In this document: positions 20,287 to 29,010 of the stretch, piece after piece
How positions within the stretch are numbered: the first letter of the stretch is position 1
Layout: each line of letters opens with the position of its first letter
DNA from: Neorhizobium petrolearium
GTDB lineage: Bacteria > Pseudomonadota > Alphaproteobacteria > Rhizobiales > Rhizobiaceae
Direction of reading: 5' to 3'
DNA: 64,000 nucleotides
Assembly (NCBI RefSeq): GCF_017873175.1
Contig: NZ_JAGGJW010000003.1
Span: 1-64,000 of the forward strand
Translations under genes and position numbers: made by a program
The notes under the pieces: model-generated
The model's database searches: none
Seen by the model: the letters and a program-made list of their open reading frames with translations, nothing else
Told to the model about the DNA's origin: nothing

Positions 20287-21393
20287 ATGTATGTTGCCGT
20301 CAAGGGTGGCGAGGCCGCCATCAATAACGCTCACGAGTTGCTGGCCGACCGGCGCCGGGGCGACCGCTCCCTTCCTTCCGTCACCATCGGTCAGATCATT
20401 GAGCAACTCGGGCTTGCCGTCGACCGGGTGATGGCGGAAGCTTCGCTCTATGATCGGGCGCTCGCAGCCCTTGCCGTCCGGCAGTCACGCGGTGACCTGA
20501 TCGAGGCGATCTTCCTCCTGCGTGCCTATCGCACGACACTGCCTCGTTTCGGCGCTTCTGTTCCTCTCGATACCGCAACCATGAAAGTCGAGCGACGCAT
20601 CTCGGCGACCTACAAGGATCTGCCGGGCGGCCAGCTTCTCGGGCCTACCTTTGATTACACGCACCGCCTGCTCGACCCCTCGCTGCTCACCGACGAGCCG
20701 GTCGATGAGCCGAAGCGGAAGGATGCTTCGGATGAACGCATCATGCGGGTTTCCGACATCCTTGCGCATGAAGGCCTGATCGAGCCGGACGGTGAGTTTC
20801 CCGCGGATCATCTGGCCGGTGACCTGACGCGCGAACCGATGGAATTTCCGATGAGCCGGGACCTGCGCCTGCAGGCGCTTGCCCGCGGCGACGAGGGTTT
20901 TCTGCTCGCCCTCGGCTATTCCACCCAGCGCGGCTACGGCCGGAACCACCCCTTCGTCGGTGAAATCCGCATCGGCGAAGTGGAGGTGGAAATGGAGGTC
21001 GCGGAACTCGGCTTTGCCGTCTCGCTCGGGCGCATCCGCGTCACCGAATGCCAGATGGTCAACCAGTTCAAGGGCTCCTCCAAGGCGCCGCCGCAATTCA
21101 CCCGCGGTTACGGGCTCGTCTTCGGACAGAGCGAACGCAAGGCGATGTCGATGTCGCTGGTCGACCGCGCGCTGCGCGCCGAGGAGCTTGGCGAAGACAT
21201 CACCGCGCCGGCCCAGGACGAGGAATTCGTCATCTCCCATTCGGACAACGTACAGGCCACCGGCTTTGTCGAACATCTGAAGCTTCCGCACTACGTCGAC
21301 TTCCAGGCGGAACTCGCTCTGGTGCGCAAGATGCGCGCCGATATCGAAGCCGCCCGCAACAGCGGCAAGGACCTGCAGGAGGCTGCCGAGTGA
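20287..21393 (+). CDS. phnI: C-P lyase core subunit PhnI (nucleosidase component)
   Basis: From MYVAVKGGEAAI the protein has 368 residues. PhnI, with G, H and L, displaces adenine from ATP and installs the phosphonate on ribose C1. Conserved parts are the N-terminal AIxNAHELL segment and the C-terminal HSDNVQATGFVEHLKLPHYVDFQ stretch. The 93-bp distance to phnH makes it the loosest junction in the first block. Its stop overlaps the GTG start of phnJ. Confidence 0.95.
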   Translation: MYVAVKGGEAAINNAHELLADRRRGDRSLPSVTIGQIIEQLGLAVDRVMAEASLYDRALAALAVRQSRGDLIEAIFLLRAYRTTLPRFGASVPLDTATMKVERRISATYKDLPGGQLLGPTFDYTHRLLDPSLLTDEPVDEPKRKDASDERIMRVSDILAHEGLIEPDGEFPADHLAGDLTREPMEFPMSRDLRLQALARGDEGFLLALGYSTQRGYGRNHPFVGEIRIGEVEVEMEVAELGFAVSLGRIRVTECQMVNQFKGSSKAPPQFTRGYGLVFGQSERKAMSMSLVDRALRAEELGEDITAPAQDEEFVISHSDNVQATGFVEHLKLPHYVDFQAELALVRKMRADIEAARNSGKDLQEAAE

Positions 21394-22271
21394 CCGACCT
21401 CGCCACCTATAACTTCGCTTATCTCGACGAGCAGACGAAGCGGATGATCCGCCGCGCCATCCTGAAGGCGATCGCCATCCCCGGCTACCAGGTGCCCTTC
21501 GCCTCCCGCGAAATGCCGATGCCCTATGGCTGGGGTACCGGCGGCGTGCAGGTGACCGCCTCGATCATCGGCCCCGAAGACGTCTTGAAGGTGATAGACC
21601 AGGGCGCCGACGACACGACCAATGCCGTCTCGATCCGTGCCTTCTTCCAGAAGGTCGCGAACGTCGCCGTCACCACCCATACCAAGGATGCGACGATCAT
21701 CCAGACGCGCCACCGCATTCCCGAGCAGAAGCTCGCCGAAGGCCAGATCCTCGTCTACCAGGTACCGATCCCGGAGCCGTTGCGCTTCCTCGAACCGCGC
21801 GAGACCGAGACGCGCAAGATGCATGCGCTGGAGGAATACGGGCTCATGCATGTGAAGCTCTACGAGGACATCGCGCATAACGGCCGCATCTCGAAGACCT
21901 ATGCCTATCCGGTGAAGGTCGCCGGGCGTTACGTCATGGACCCGTCGCCAACGCCGAAATTCGACAACCCGAAAATGCACCTGTCGGAAGCGTTGCAGCT
22001 TTTCGGTGCCGGCCGCGAGAAGCGCATCTACGCTGTGCCGCCCTATACGGAGGTGGTGAGCCTCGATTTCGAAGACTATCCGTTCGAGATCCAGAAGTTC
22101 GAACAGCCCTGTGCGCTCTGCGGCGCCGAGGGCGTCTATCTCGACGAGGTGGTGCTCGACGACAAGGGCGGCCGCATGTTCGTCTGCTCCGACACCGACC
22201 ATTGCGAAGAACGCCGCGAACACGGCCATGCCGGCGCGATGCTGGCGCCAAGCAAGGAAGCTGCGGAATGA
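21390..22271 (+). CDS. phnJ: C-P lyase catalytic radical-SAM subunit PhnJ
   Basis: The protein has 293 residues with a GTG start inside the phnI stop. PhnJ cleaves the carbon-phosphorus bond with a [4Fe-4S] cluster and SAM, giving alkane and ribosyl 1,2-cyclic phosphate 5-phosphate. The cysteines C241, C244, C266 and C272 fall at exactly the residue numbers I recall for E. coli PhnJ (three cluster ligands plus the thiyl cysteine). All catalytic residues are present, so the lyase should be active. Confidence 0.97.
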   Translation: MTDLATYNFAYLDEQTKRMIRRAILKAIAIPGYQVPFASREMPMPYGWGTGGVQVTASIIGPEDVLKVIDQGADDTTNAVSIRAFFQKVANVAVTTHTKDATIIQTRHRIPEQKLAEGQILVYQVPIPEPLRFLEPRETETRKMHALEEYGLMHVKLYEDIAHNGRISKTYAYPVKVAGRYVMDPSPTPKFDNPKMHLSEALQLFGAGREKRIYAVPPYTEVVSLDFEDYPFEIQKFEQPCALCGAEGVYLDEVVLDDKGGRMFVCSDTDHCEERREHGHAGAMLAPSKEAAE

Positions 22272-23044
22272 CCGATACCCCTCTTCTCAAAGTCAGCGGC
22301 GTTTCGAAATTTTATGGCAGCCGCATCGGCTGCAAGGGTGTTTCCTTCGATCTCTGGCCGGGCGAAGTGCTCGCCATCGTCGGAGAATCCGGCTCGGGCA
22401 AAACGACGCTGCTGAATTGCCTCTCGACCCGGCTGATCCCGACGACCGGCAGCGTCGAATACCGCATGCGCGACGGCAATTTCCGCGACCTCTACCATAT
22501 GGGAGAGGCGGAGCGCCGCTTCCTGATGCGCACCGACTGGGGCTTCGTGCACCAGAACCCGGTCGACGGGCTGCGCATGACGGTTTCCGCCGGCGCCAAT
22601 GTCGGCGAGCGGCTGATGGCGATCGGCGACCGGCATTACGGCAAGATCCGCGAGACGGCGAGCGACTGGCTTGCCCGCGTCGAAATTTCGACCGACCGCA
22701 TCGACGACCAGCCGCGCGCTTTTTCAGGCGGCATGCGCCAGCGCCTGCAGATCGCCCGCAATCTCGTCACCCATCCCCGCCTCGTTTTCATGGACGAGCC
22801 GACCGGAGGGCTTGATGTTTCCGTGCAGGCCCGCCTGCTCGATTTGGTGCGCGGCCTCGTCAACGACCTTGGCCTGTCGGCGATCGTCGTCACCCATGAC
22901 CTTGCGGTCGCGCGCCTGCTGTCGCACCGGATGATGGTGATGAAGGACGGCCATGTGATCGAGCATGGGCTGACCGACCGGGTGCTCGACGACCCGCGCG
23001 AGCCCTATACGCAGTTGCTCGTTTCTTCCATTCTTCAGGTCTGA
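22268..23044 (+). CDS. phnK: C-P lyase-associated ABC-type ATPase PhnK
   Basis: This 258-residue ABC ATPase, overlapping phnJ by ATGA, has no transmembrane partner of its own; PhnK docks on the PhnGHIJ core. Walker A is GESGSGKTT, the signature is FSGGMRQRLQ and Walker B is LVFMDEPTGGLD. The distinctive CKGVSFDLWPGEVLAIVGESGSG lead separates it from importer ATPases. Regulation follows the operon. Confidence 0.94.
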   Translation: MTDTPLLKVSGVSKFYGSRIGCKGVSFDLWPGEVLAIVGESGSGKTTLLNCLSTRLIPTTGSVEYRMRDGNFRDLYHMGEAERRFLMRTDWGFVHQNPVDGLRMTVSAGANVGERLMAIGDRHYGKIRETASDWLARVEISTDRIDDQPRAFSGGMRQRLQIARNLVTHPRLVFMDEPTGGLDVSVQARLLDLVRGLVNDLGLSAIVVTHDLAVARLLSHRMMVMKDGHVIEHGLTDRVLDDPREPYTQLLVSSILQV

Positions 23045-23055
23045 GGAGAAGACCA

Positions 23056-23766
23056 ATGGCAACTCCCCTCGTCGTTTCGGAAGTCTTCAAGAGCTTCACC
23101 ATGCACCTGCGCGACGGCATCAAGCTGCCGGTCGTCAACGACGTGAGCTTTTCCGTCGCAAGCGGAGAATGCGTGGTGCTCGGCGGCCCGTCGGGCATCG
23201 GCAAGAGCTCGATCCTGAAGATGCTCTACGGCAATTATGCCGTCGATTCCGGCCAGATCCTCGTGGATCACAAGGACCGGCTCATCGATATCGCCCGTGC
23301 TGATCCGCGCACCGTTCTCGATGTCCGTCGGCATACGATGGGCTATGTCAGCCAGTTCCTGCGCACCGTGCCGCGCGTGGCGGCGGTCGATGTCGTCGCC
23401 GAACCGCTCGTCGCACGCGGCGTTGAAGCGACCGAAGCCCGGAAGAAAGCCGCGGAATTGCTCGCCAAGCTCAACCTGCCGCAGGAACTCTGGTCGCTGC
23501 CGCCTGCCACTTTTTCCGGTGGCGAACAGCAGCGCGTCAACATCGCGCGCGGTTTTATCACCAGCCACCGCATCCTGCTCCTCGACGAGCCGACCGCCTC
23601 GCTCGATGCCGTCAACCGGCAGGTCGTGGTCGAGATGATAGCCGGGAAGAAGCGGGAAGGCGTGGCCCTTCTCGGCATCTTCCACGACGAGGAAGTGCGC
23701 GAGGCAGTCGCGGACCGCATTCTCGACGTCACGCAGTTCTCCCCCCGAAAGGCAGTTGCAGCATGA
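23056..23766 (+). CDS. phnL: C-P lyase-associated ABC-type ATPase PhnL
   Basis: This 236-residue second ABC ATPase of the C-P lyase complex is needed for the nucleosidase step together with G, H and I. Walker A is [10 protein letters not shown] (a PhnL-type variant), the signature is [10 protein letters not shown] and Walker B is [11 protein letters not shown]. It sits 11 bp after phnK and overlaps the next gene by ATGA. Confidence 0.94.
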   Translation: MATPLVVSEVFKSFTMHLRDGIKLPVVNDVSFSVASGECVVLGGPSGIGKSSILKMLYGNYAVDSGQILVDHKDRLIDIARADPRTVLDVRRHTMGYVSQFLRTVPRVAAVDVVAEPLVARGVEATEARKKAAELLAKLNLPQELWSLPPATFSGGEQQRVNIARGFITSHRILLLDEPTASLDAVNRQVVVEMIAGKKREGVALLGIFHDEEVREAVADRILDVTQFSPRKAVAA

Positions 23767-24380
23767 GCAAGAAGCTTGGTCTTGAGCCGGCTATCCATCC
23801 AAGCGCCAAGGTGTCCAACTCAACCCTCGGACGCTATACGGAAGTCTCCGAGCGCTGCCGCATCGACGAGGCCGAGATCGGCGACTATTCCTACATCATG
23901 CAGGACGGGTCGATCTGGTGCGCGACGATCGGCAAGTTCGTCAACATGGCCGCTTCCGTGCGCATCAACGCCACCAATCACCCCACCTGGCGGGCGACGC
24001 TTCATCACTTTACCTACCGCGCTGCAAATTACTGGGACGACGCGGAAAACGAACAGAGCTTCTTTGAATGGCGGCGCGACCACCGCGTGGTGATCGGGCA
24101 TGACGTTTGGATCGGCCATGGCGCGACGGTGTTGCCCGGTGTCACCATAGGGAACGGTGCAGTGATCGGCGCCGGTGCGGTCGTCTCGAAGGATGTCGCG
24201 CCCTACACGATCGTCGGCGGCGTGCCGGCTAAACTCATTCGCGAGCGCTTTACAAAAGCGGTCGGCGAGGCAATGGACAGGCTCGCCTGGTGGGATTGGG
24301 ACCACCTGAAATTGAGAGCCGCTCTTGAGGATTTCCGGGCTCTTTCGGCGGAAGAATTCCTGTCCCGCCATGCGGCGTAA
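23763..24380 (+). CDS. Hexapeptide-repeat acyltransferase of the phn operon
   Basis: This 205-residue left-handed beta-helix acyltransferase has hexapeptide repeats over residues 10-60 and 115-150 and the xenobiotic-acetyltransferase loop with N-A-T-N-H-P. It belongs to the phosphonate-associated hexapeptide transferase group found in many phn operons. It overlaps phnL (ATGA), so it is a genuine operon member. By position it may acetylate aminoalkylphosphonates as GNAT-type PhnO does in enterobacteria; that is inference. It could instead modify another pathway intermediate. Confidence 0.85.
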   Translation: MSKKLGLEPAIHPSAKVSNSTLGRYTEVSERCRIDEAEIGDYSYIMQDGSIWCATIGKFVNMAASVRINATNHPTWRATLHHFTYRAANYWDDAENEQSFFEWRRDHRVVIGHDVWIGHGATVLPGVTIGNGAVIGAGAVVSKDVAPYTIVGGVPAKLIRERFTKAVGEAMDRLAWWDWDHLKLRAALEDFRALSAEEFLSRHAA

Positions 24381-24405
24381 CACAACCGTTACAAACATCA
24401 GGGGA

Positions 24406-24434
24406 TTGTAACAATACCGACATAAAACCGACAT
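24406..24434 (+). promoter_or_regulatory. PHO-box-like triple repeat upstream of phnC
   Basis: There are three 7-bp units at exact 11-bp spacing: TTGTAAC, CCGACAT, CCGACAT, separated by AATA and AAAA. Known PHO boxes consist of 7-bp repeats near CTGTCAT separated by 4 A/T-rich bases. The period and spacers match well; the repeat sequence matches in 5 of 7 positions. It lies about 60 bp before phnC, so PhoB control of phnCDE is likely. Confidence 0.65.
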
Positions 24435-24495
24435 TCAGGCTTCACGAACGCCCGCTAATCGAAGCCCTATGATAGGGATGGACGGGCGAGAGAGC

Positions 24496-25353
24496 ATGAA
24501 GTTCGAGCTGAGGAATGTCACCCGCCGTTTTGGCGATCGCATCGCGGTCAATGCCGTGAACGTGGAGATTCCCCAGGGCCAGATGGTCGGCGTCATCGGT
24601 CGCTCCGGCGCCGGCAAATCCACCCTCCTGCGCATGATCAACCGCCTGCAGGAACCGAGCTCCGGTTCCATCCATTTCGGTGGGGTCGAGGTGTCCGCGC
24701 TCAAGGGTGCGGCGCTGCGCAACTGGCAGCGCGACTGCGCGATGATCTTCCAGCAGTTCAACCTGGTGCCGCGCCTCGATGTGCTCACCAACGTGCTGCT
24801 CGGGCGGCTGAACCACCGCTCGACGGTGACGAGCCTTCTCAACATCTTCAGCCGGGAAGAGCGCTTGATGGCGATCGCCGCCCTTGAGCGCCTCGGCATC
24901 GAGCAGACGGCGCTGCAAAGGGCCGGAACGCTGTCGGGCGGGCAACAGCAGCGGGTCGCGATCGCGCGTGCGTTGATGCAGGCGCCCAAGATGGTGCTTG
25001 CCGACGAGCCGATCGCCTCGCTCGATCCGCTCAACGCCAAGATCGTCATGGACGCGCTGCGCGACATCAACGAGCGCGAAGGCATCACCGTCATCACCAA
25101 CCTGCATACGCTCGATACTGCCCGCAAGTATTGCGAACGGATCATCGGCATGGCTGCGGGCCGCGTCGTCTTCGACGGGCCGCCGCATGAGCTCGATGCC
25201 GCCGCGGTGCGCGAGATCTACGGCTCTGACAAGGACGGCGCCGGTATTGATGAAACCATGACATCCACCAGCATCGGCACTTCCGGCACGGCAAGCCCGG
25301 CTGGTGTGCCTCTATCTGCAGGCATCGAGGCGCTGGCGACCGCCAGGGCCTGA
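24496..25353 (+). CDS. phnC: Phosphonate ABC importer ATP-binding protein
   Basis: From [12 protein letters not shown] the protein has 285 residues; an ATG at 24469 in frame is an alternative. Walker A is GRSGAGKST, the signature is [13 protein letters not shown] and Walker B is [13 protein letters not shown]. It energises uptake of phosphonates bound by PhnD. About 30 residues after the ABC fold are Ser/Thr/Gly/Ala-rich and look disordered, an uncommon tail for PhnC. It opens the transporter block, 115 bp after the acyltransferase. Confidence 0.93.
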   Translation: MKFELRNVTRRFGDRIAVNAVNVEIPQGQMVGVIGRSGAGKSTLLRMINRLQEPSSGSIHFGGVEVSALKGAALRNWQRDCAMIFQQFNLVPRLDVLTNVLLGRLNHRSTVTSLLNIFSREERLMAIAALERLGIEQTALQRAGTLSGGQQQRVAIARALMQAPKMVLADEPIASLDPLNAKIVMDALRDINEREGITVITNLHTLDTARKYCERIIGMAAGRVVFDGPPHELDAAAVREIYGSDKDGAGIDETMTSTSIGTSGTASPAGVPLSAGIEALATARA

Positions 25354-25437
25354 GCCGCACCAGGATCGCCTGCCCGCGTCAAGGGTATCGTTCACAACAG
25401 CCAATCCGGGGGAACCCGGGAAACAGGAGATGAATCC

Positions 25438-26343
25438 ATGTTGAAGAAAGCTCTTCTTGCAGCCGTAGCATTGGCTGCGCTTGCCGGCTCCGCTGCCGCC
25501 GAAGATCTCAAGGAATTCCGTATCGGTATCCTTGGAGGTGAAAACGAGGCGGACCGCCTGCGCAATTTCCAGTGCATGGTCGACAAGCTGCCGGCGGCGA
25601 TCGGCGTCGAAAAGGTTTCGCTCTTTCCTGCCGCCGACTATGACGGCGTCGTTCAGGGCCTGCTCGGCGGCACGCTCGACTATGCCGAGCTTGGCGCCTC
25701 CGCCTATGCCAAGGTCTATCTCGCCAACCCCAAGGCCGTCGAGCCGATCCTGACCACGGTCCAGACCGACGGATCGATGGGCTATTACTCCATCATGGTC
25801 GCCCGCAAGGATTCGGGCATGACCAAGCTCTCCGACATGAAGGGCAAGAAGCTCGGCTTTGCCGATCCCGACTCCACGTCCGGTTTCCTCATCCCGACCG
25901 TTACCCTTCCGGAAGCCATCGGCGCACCGGTCAAGGAATACTTCAGCGAAACCGGCTTTGGCGGCGGTCACGAGAACCTCGTTCTCGAAGTCGTCAAGGG
26001 CACGTTTGCTGCCGGCACCACCTGGGGCTCGGGCGTCGGCGAATTCAAGGACGGCTATTCGTCCGGCAACCTGCGCAAGATGGTCGACAAGGGCATCCTC
26101 AACATGGACGACCTCGTCGAGCTCTGGAAATCGCCGCTCATCCCGAATGGCCCGGTCGTCGTCCGCACGTCCATGAACGCCGACATGAAGGCCAAGTTCA
26201 AGCAGTTCATGATGGATCTGCCGAAGGCCGATCCGGCCTGCTTCTCCGCCGTTCAGGGCGGTGACTTTACCGGCTTCGCCGAAGTGAATGCCGACTTCTA
26301 CAAGCCGATCATCGACGCCCGCAAGGCAACGATCGGCGGTTGA
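25438..26343 (+). CDS. phnD: Periplasmic phosphonate-binding protein
   Basis: The protein has 301 residues with a clear signal peptide (LKKALLAAVALAALAGSAAA, cleavage before ED). The binding-protein fold shows GVEKVSLFPAADYDGV and GFADPDSTSGFLIP, the latter being the conserved phosphonate/phosphite ligand loop. It lies between phnC and phnE1 with 84- and 77-bp gaps, which is usual for a binding protein made in excess. Confidence 0.95.
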   Translation: MLKKALLAAVALAALAGSAAAEDLKEFRIGILGGENEADRLRNFQCMVDKLPAAIGVEKVSLFPAADYDGVVQGLLGGTLDYAELGASAYAKVYLANPKAVEPILTTVQTDGSMGYYSIMVARKDSGMTKLSDMKGKKLGFADPDSTSGFLIPTVTLPEAIGAPVKEYFSETGFGGGHENLVLEVVKGTFAAGTTWGSGVGEFKDGYSSGNLRKMVDKGILNMDDLVELWKSPLIPNGPVVVRTSMNADMKAKFKQFMMDLPKADPACFSAVQGGDFTGFAEVNADFYKPIIDARKATIGG

Positions 26344-26420
26344 TAAACCCCGATGAAGCGGCCGTCGAACGGATATCCGCTCGACGGCCTTCTCTTGCCT
26401 GCCGGGATCAGGGAAAACAT

Positions 26421-27380
26421 ATGCCGACTTCCGTATTGCAGCCGCGATTGAGCGACAACGGGCTGATGGTCGAGCGCCACTGGCAGCAGCTTGCGGGCCA
26501 GCGCCGCCTCTACACGGTGCTGACCGCAGTCATCCTGCTGATCACGGTTTCAGGCTCGCTGTGGTTCGCCAACGAGACCAATGCCGGCAAGTTCTTCGAC
26601 CGGCTCCCGCATTTCTTCGACTTCGTCGGCGAGCTCATACCGCGGGACGGGATGGAAATCTGGCGGGCGATGTTCGACCTGCCTTCGCCCTATTACGACG
26701 GCAGCATGAAATACGACTATGTCGAGGGCCGCCAGTACATAACCGGCAGCTTCTACATACCTGAATATTTCTACAAGATGGCGGAAACACTCAACATCGC
26801 GCTTCTGGCCACACTGATCGGGCTGGTTTTCGGATTTCTCCTGTCATTTCTTGCCGCCCGCAACATGACCACCAATGTCTGGATACGCGGTACGGCACGC
26901 CGGTTCATGGAAATCCTGCGCGCCTTTCCGGAAGTGGTGCTCGCCGGCTTCTTCCTCGCGATTCTGTCTCTCGGGCCACTGCCGGCGGTGATCGCGGTCG
27001 CGATCCATACCATCGGCGCGCTTGGCAAGCTCTTCTTCGAAGTGATCGAAAACGCCGACATGAAGCCGGAAGAAGGTCTGAAGGCCGTGGGCGCGAACTG
27101 GGTGGAGCGGGCCTGGTTCGGCATGGTGCCGCAGGTCATGCCGAATTTCATGAGCTACTTCCTGCTGCGCCTGGAGATCAACGTCCGGGCCTCGACCATC
27201 ATCGGCGCCGTCGGCGGTGGCGGCATCGGCGAACAACTCCGCCTGTCGATCGGACGCGGTCACGAGGCGAAGACGCTCGCGATCATCATCCTCCTGCTTC
27301 TGACGATCATCGCCGTCGACCAGTTTTCCGCCTGGCTCCGCCGCAGACTGGTCGGCGAGCAGGCCTTCCATATGATCTGA
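26421..27380 (+). CDS. phnE: Phosphonate ABC importer permease, first copy
   Basis: This 319-residue permease has an N-terminal helix (around residues 36-55), a periplasmic stretch containing SPYYDGSMKYDYVEG, and then the BPD_transp_1 core with the EAA loop (EGLKAVGANWVERAWFGMVPQV). The start MPTSVLQ was chosen for its ribosome-site-like GATCAGGGAAAA lead and to avoid overlapping phnD. It probably forms a heterodimer with the product of the next gene. Confidence 0.93.
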   Translation: MPTSVLQPRLSDNGLMVERHWQQLAGQRRLYTVLTAVILLITVSGSLWFANETNAGKFFDRLPHFFDFVGELIPRDGMEIWRAMFDLPSPYYDGSMKYDYVEGRQYITGSFYIPEYFYKMAETLNIALLATLIGLVFGFLLSFLAARNMTTNVWIRGTARRFMEILRAFPEVVLAGFFLAILSLGPLPAVIAVAIHTIGALGKLFFEVIENADMKPEEGLKAVGANWVERAWFGMVPQVMPNFMSYFLLRLEINVRASTIIGAVGGGGIGEQLRLSIGRGHEAKTLAIIILLLLTIIAVDQFSAWLRRRLVGEQAFHMI

Positions 27381-27393
27381 CCGGGGTTCCGCC

Positions 27394-28899
27394 ATGACTG
27401 TTCTCAATACCGCCGAGATGGAAATGCTGGCGAAGCGCCACCCCGAGATATTCAGGCGCACGCTGTGGCAACGGTTTCACGTTCCGATCATCGTGTTCTC
27501 GTTTGCCCTCTATCTGATTTTCTCCTGGTGGTTCTTCGCGGTCGGCAAGGTCATCAACGATGCCAACTGGGGGATTGCCGGCAGCTATCTGGCCGACTGG
27601 ATTTCCTACGAAATCCGCCCGGATATCGAGATCGACGCGGACGGCGCCATGCGGATCAGCTATCCCCGTTTCGACCCGATCGGCCCCAATCCGAACCCTG
27701 ACTGGCTCGAGGCCACGCGCGAAACGGCAACCCGCACGATCGAGGCTCCGGCGGCACCCTCCACCCAGTCCGCGGCCCCCTCATCCAGCTTCAGCTTCAT
27801 GGCGCAGGCACCGAAGCCGGGAGAAGCCGCACCGCAAGCAGCGACCGCCAGCCAGACACGCACGGAAGAGATCGTAACGCATGCGTTCGTCACGCTGGGG
27901 ACATCGCGCACCATCGACGTGAAACCGGACGAGGTCGTGCTCACACGCGGTGCGGAAACCGTCAGGCTCATCCTCGACCGGACGTCCGGCGAAGTGCGCG
28001 CGGACGGCGTCCTGCCCGAATGGGCCGAGCAACGGTCTCCAGGCGCTCGCGTGGTCGCCTATTTCGGCTTCTCCGGCTGGGCGGAAATATCCGCGGAGCG
28101 GGTGCGCGTGCGCAAGCGGTTCCTCGGCTGGGAGAACTTCTTCTTCGACACCAATTCCGCCTTCTTCGGGAAATCCGCCGGCGAGGTGGCAGGTCTCGTC
28201 ATCTCCGGCGAACGGCTCGATCCGTCGCGCAGCAACCTGTCGCTCGCCTGGAATGACATCCTCTACAATCCGTCCTGGCAACATCTGGACGTGTGGACCA
28301 AGCTTTTGCAGACGGTCGTCATGGCCTTCATCGGCACGCTGTTCGCCACGATGCTCGCCTTTCCGCTGTCATTCATCGCCGCCCGCAACATCCTGCGCAA
28401 CCGGCCAGTGAACCAGATCACCAAGCGCTTCTTCGACTTCCTGCGCTCGGTGGACATGCTGATCTGGGCGCTGTTCTTCACCCGCGCCTTCGGTCCCGGG
28501 CCGCTTGCCGGCATCTCGGCGATCTTTTTCACCGATACCGGCACGTTCGGCAAACTCTATTCGGAAGCGCTGGAGAATATCGACGACAAGCAACGCGAGG
28601 GCGTGCGCTCCGTTGGCGCGCCGCCGTCCGCCGTGCAGCGCTTCGGCGTCGTGCCGCAGGTCATGCCGGTCTTCATGTCGCAGGCGCTCTATTTCTGGGA
28701 GTCCAATATCCGGTCCGCCACCGTCATCGGCGCGGTCGGAGCCGGCGGCATCGGCCTCAAGCTGTGGGAGGCGATGCGCACCAATTCCGACTGGGAGAAC
28801 GTCGCCTATATGGTGGTGTTGATCCTGATCGTCGTCTTCCTGTTCGACAATATTTCGAATGCCCTGCGCTCCCGGCTCATCGGCAAAACGAACCATTGA
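27394..28899 (+). CDS. phnE: Phosphonate ABC importer permease, second, enlarged copy
   Basis: The protein has 501 residues, about 200 more than the usual PhnE. One helix (about residues 29-50) is followed by an insertion up to about residue 297 before the transport core. The insertion holds an Ala/Pro/Ser/Gln-rich low-complexity part (residues about 108-155) and a folded-looking beta-rich part. The core carries the EAA loop EGVRSVGAPPSAVQRFGVVPQV. The insertion should be periplasmic, where it could contact PhnD (inference). It is 13 bp after the first phnE. Confidence 0.92.
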   Translation: MTVLNTAEMEMLAKRHPEIFRRTLWQRFHVPIIVFSFALYLIFSWWFFAVGKVINDANWGIAGSYLADWISYEIRPDIEIDADGAMRISYPRFDPIGPNPNPDWLEATRETATRTIEAPAAPSTQSAAPSSSFSFMAQAPKPGEAAPQAATASQTRTEEIVTHAFVTLGTSRTIDVKPDEVVLTRGAETVRLILDRTSGEVRADGVLPEWAEQRSPGARVVAYFGFSGWAEISAERVRVRKRFLGWENFFFDTNSAFFGKSAGEVAGLVISGERLDPSRSNLSLAWNDILYNPSWQHLDVWTKLLQTVVMAFIGTLFATMLAFPLSFIAARNILRNRPVNQITKRFFDFLRSVDMLIWALFFTRAFGPGPLAGISAIFFTDTGTFGKLYSEALENIDDKQREGVRSVGAPPSAVQRFGVVPQVMPVFMSQALYFWESNIRSATVIGAVGAGGIGLKLWEAMRTNSDWENVAYMVVLILIVVFLFDNISNALRSRLIGKTNH

Positions 28900-28917
28900 A
28901 CAGCCGGCATCATCATT

Positions 28918-28979
28918 CTGTCATGGAAATCTTTTAGCCGGAGGTCCTGTTTTGACGTGAGGCGGCGGGGTAGTCTTTA
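28918..28979 (+). promoter_or_regulatory. Candidate PHO half-box and promoter for the 2H-phnM-phnN block
   Basis: CTGTCAT at 28918-28924 is a perfect PHO-box unit, followed 11 bp on by a poor unit (ATCTTTT). A TTGACG -35 candidate is at 28952 with CTTTAG 17 bp further. The 111-bp gap after phnE2 therefore may hold a third phosphate-responsive promoter. Confidence 0.45.
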
Positions 28980-29010
28980 GCCGGCCTCTTTGTGATTCCG
29001 GAATCCTGTC

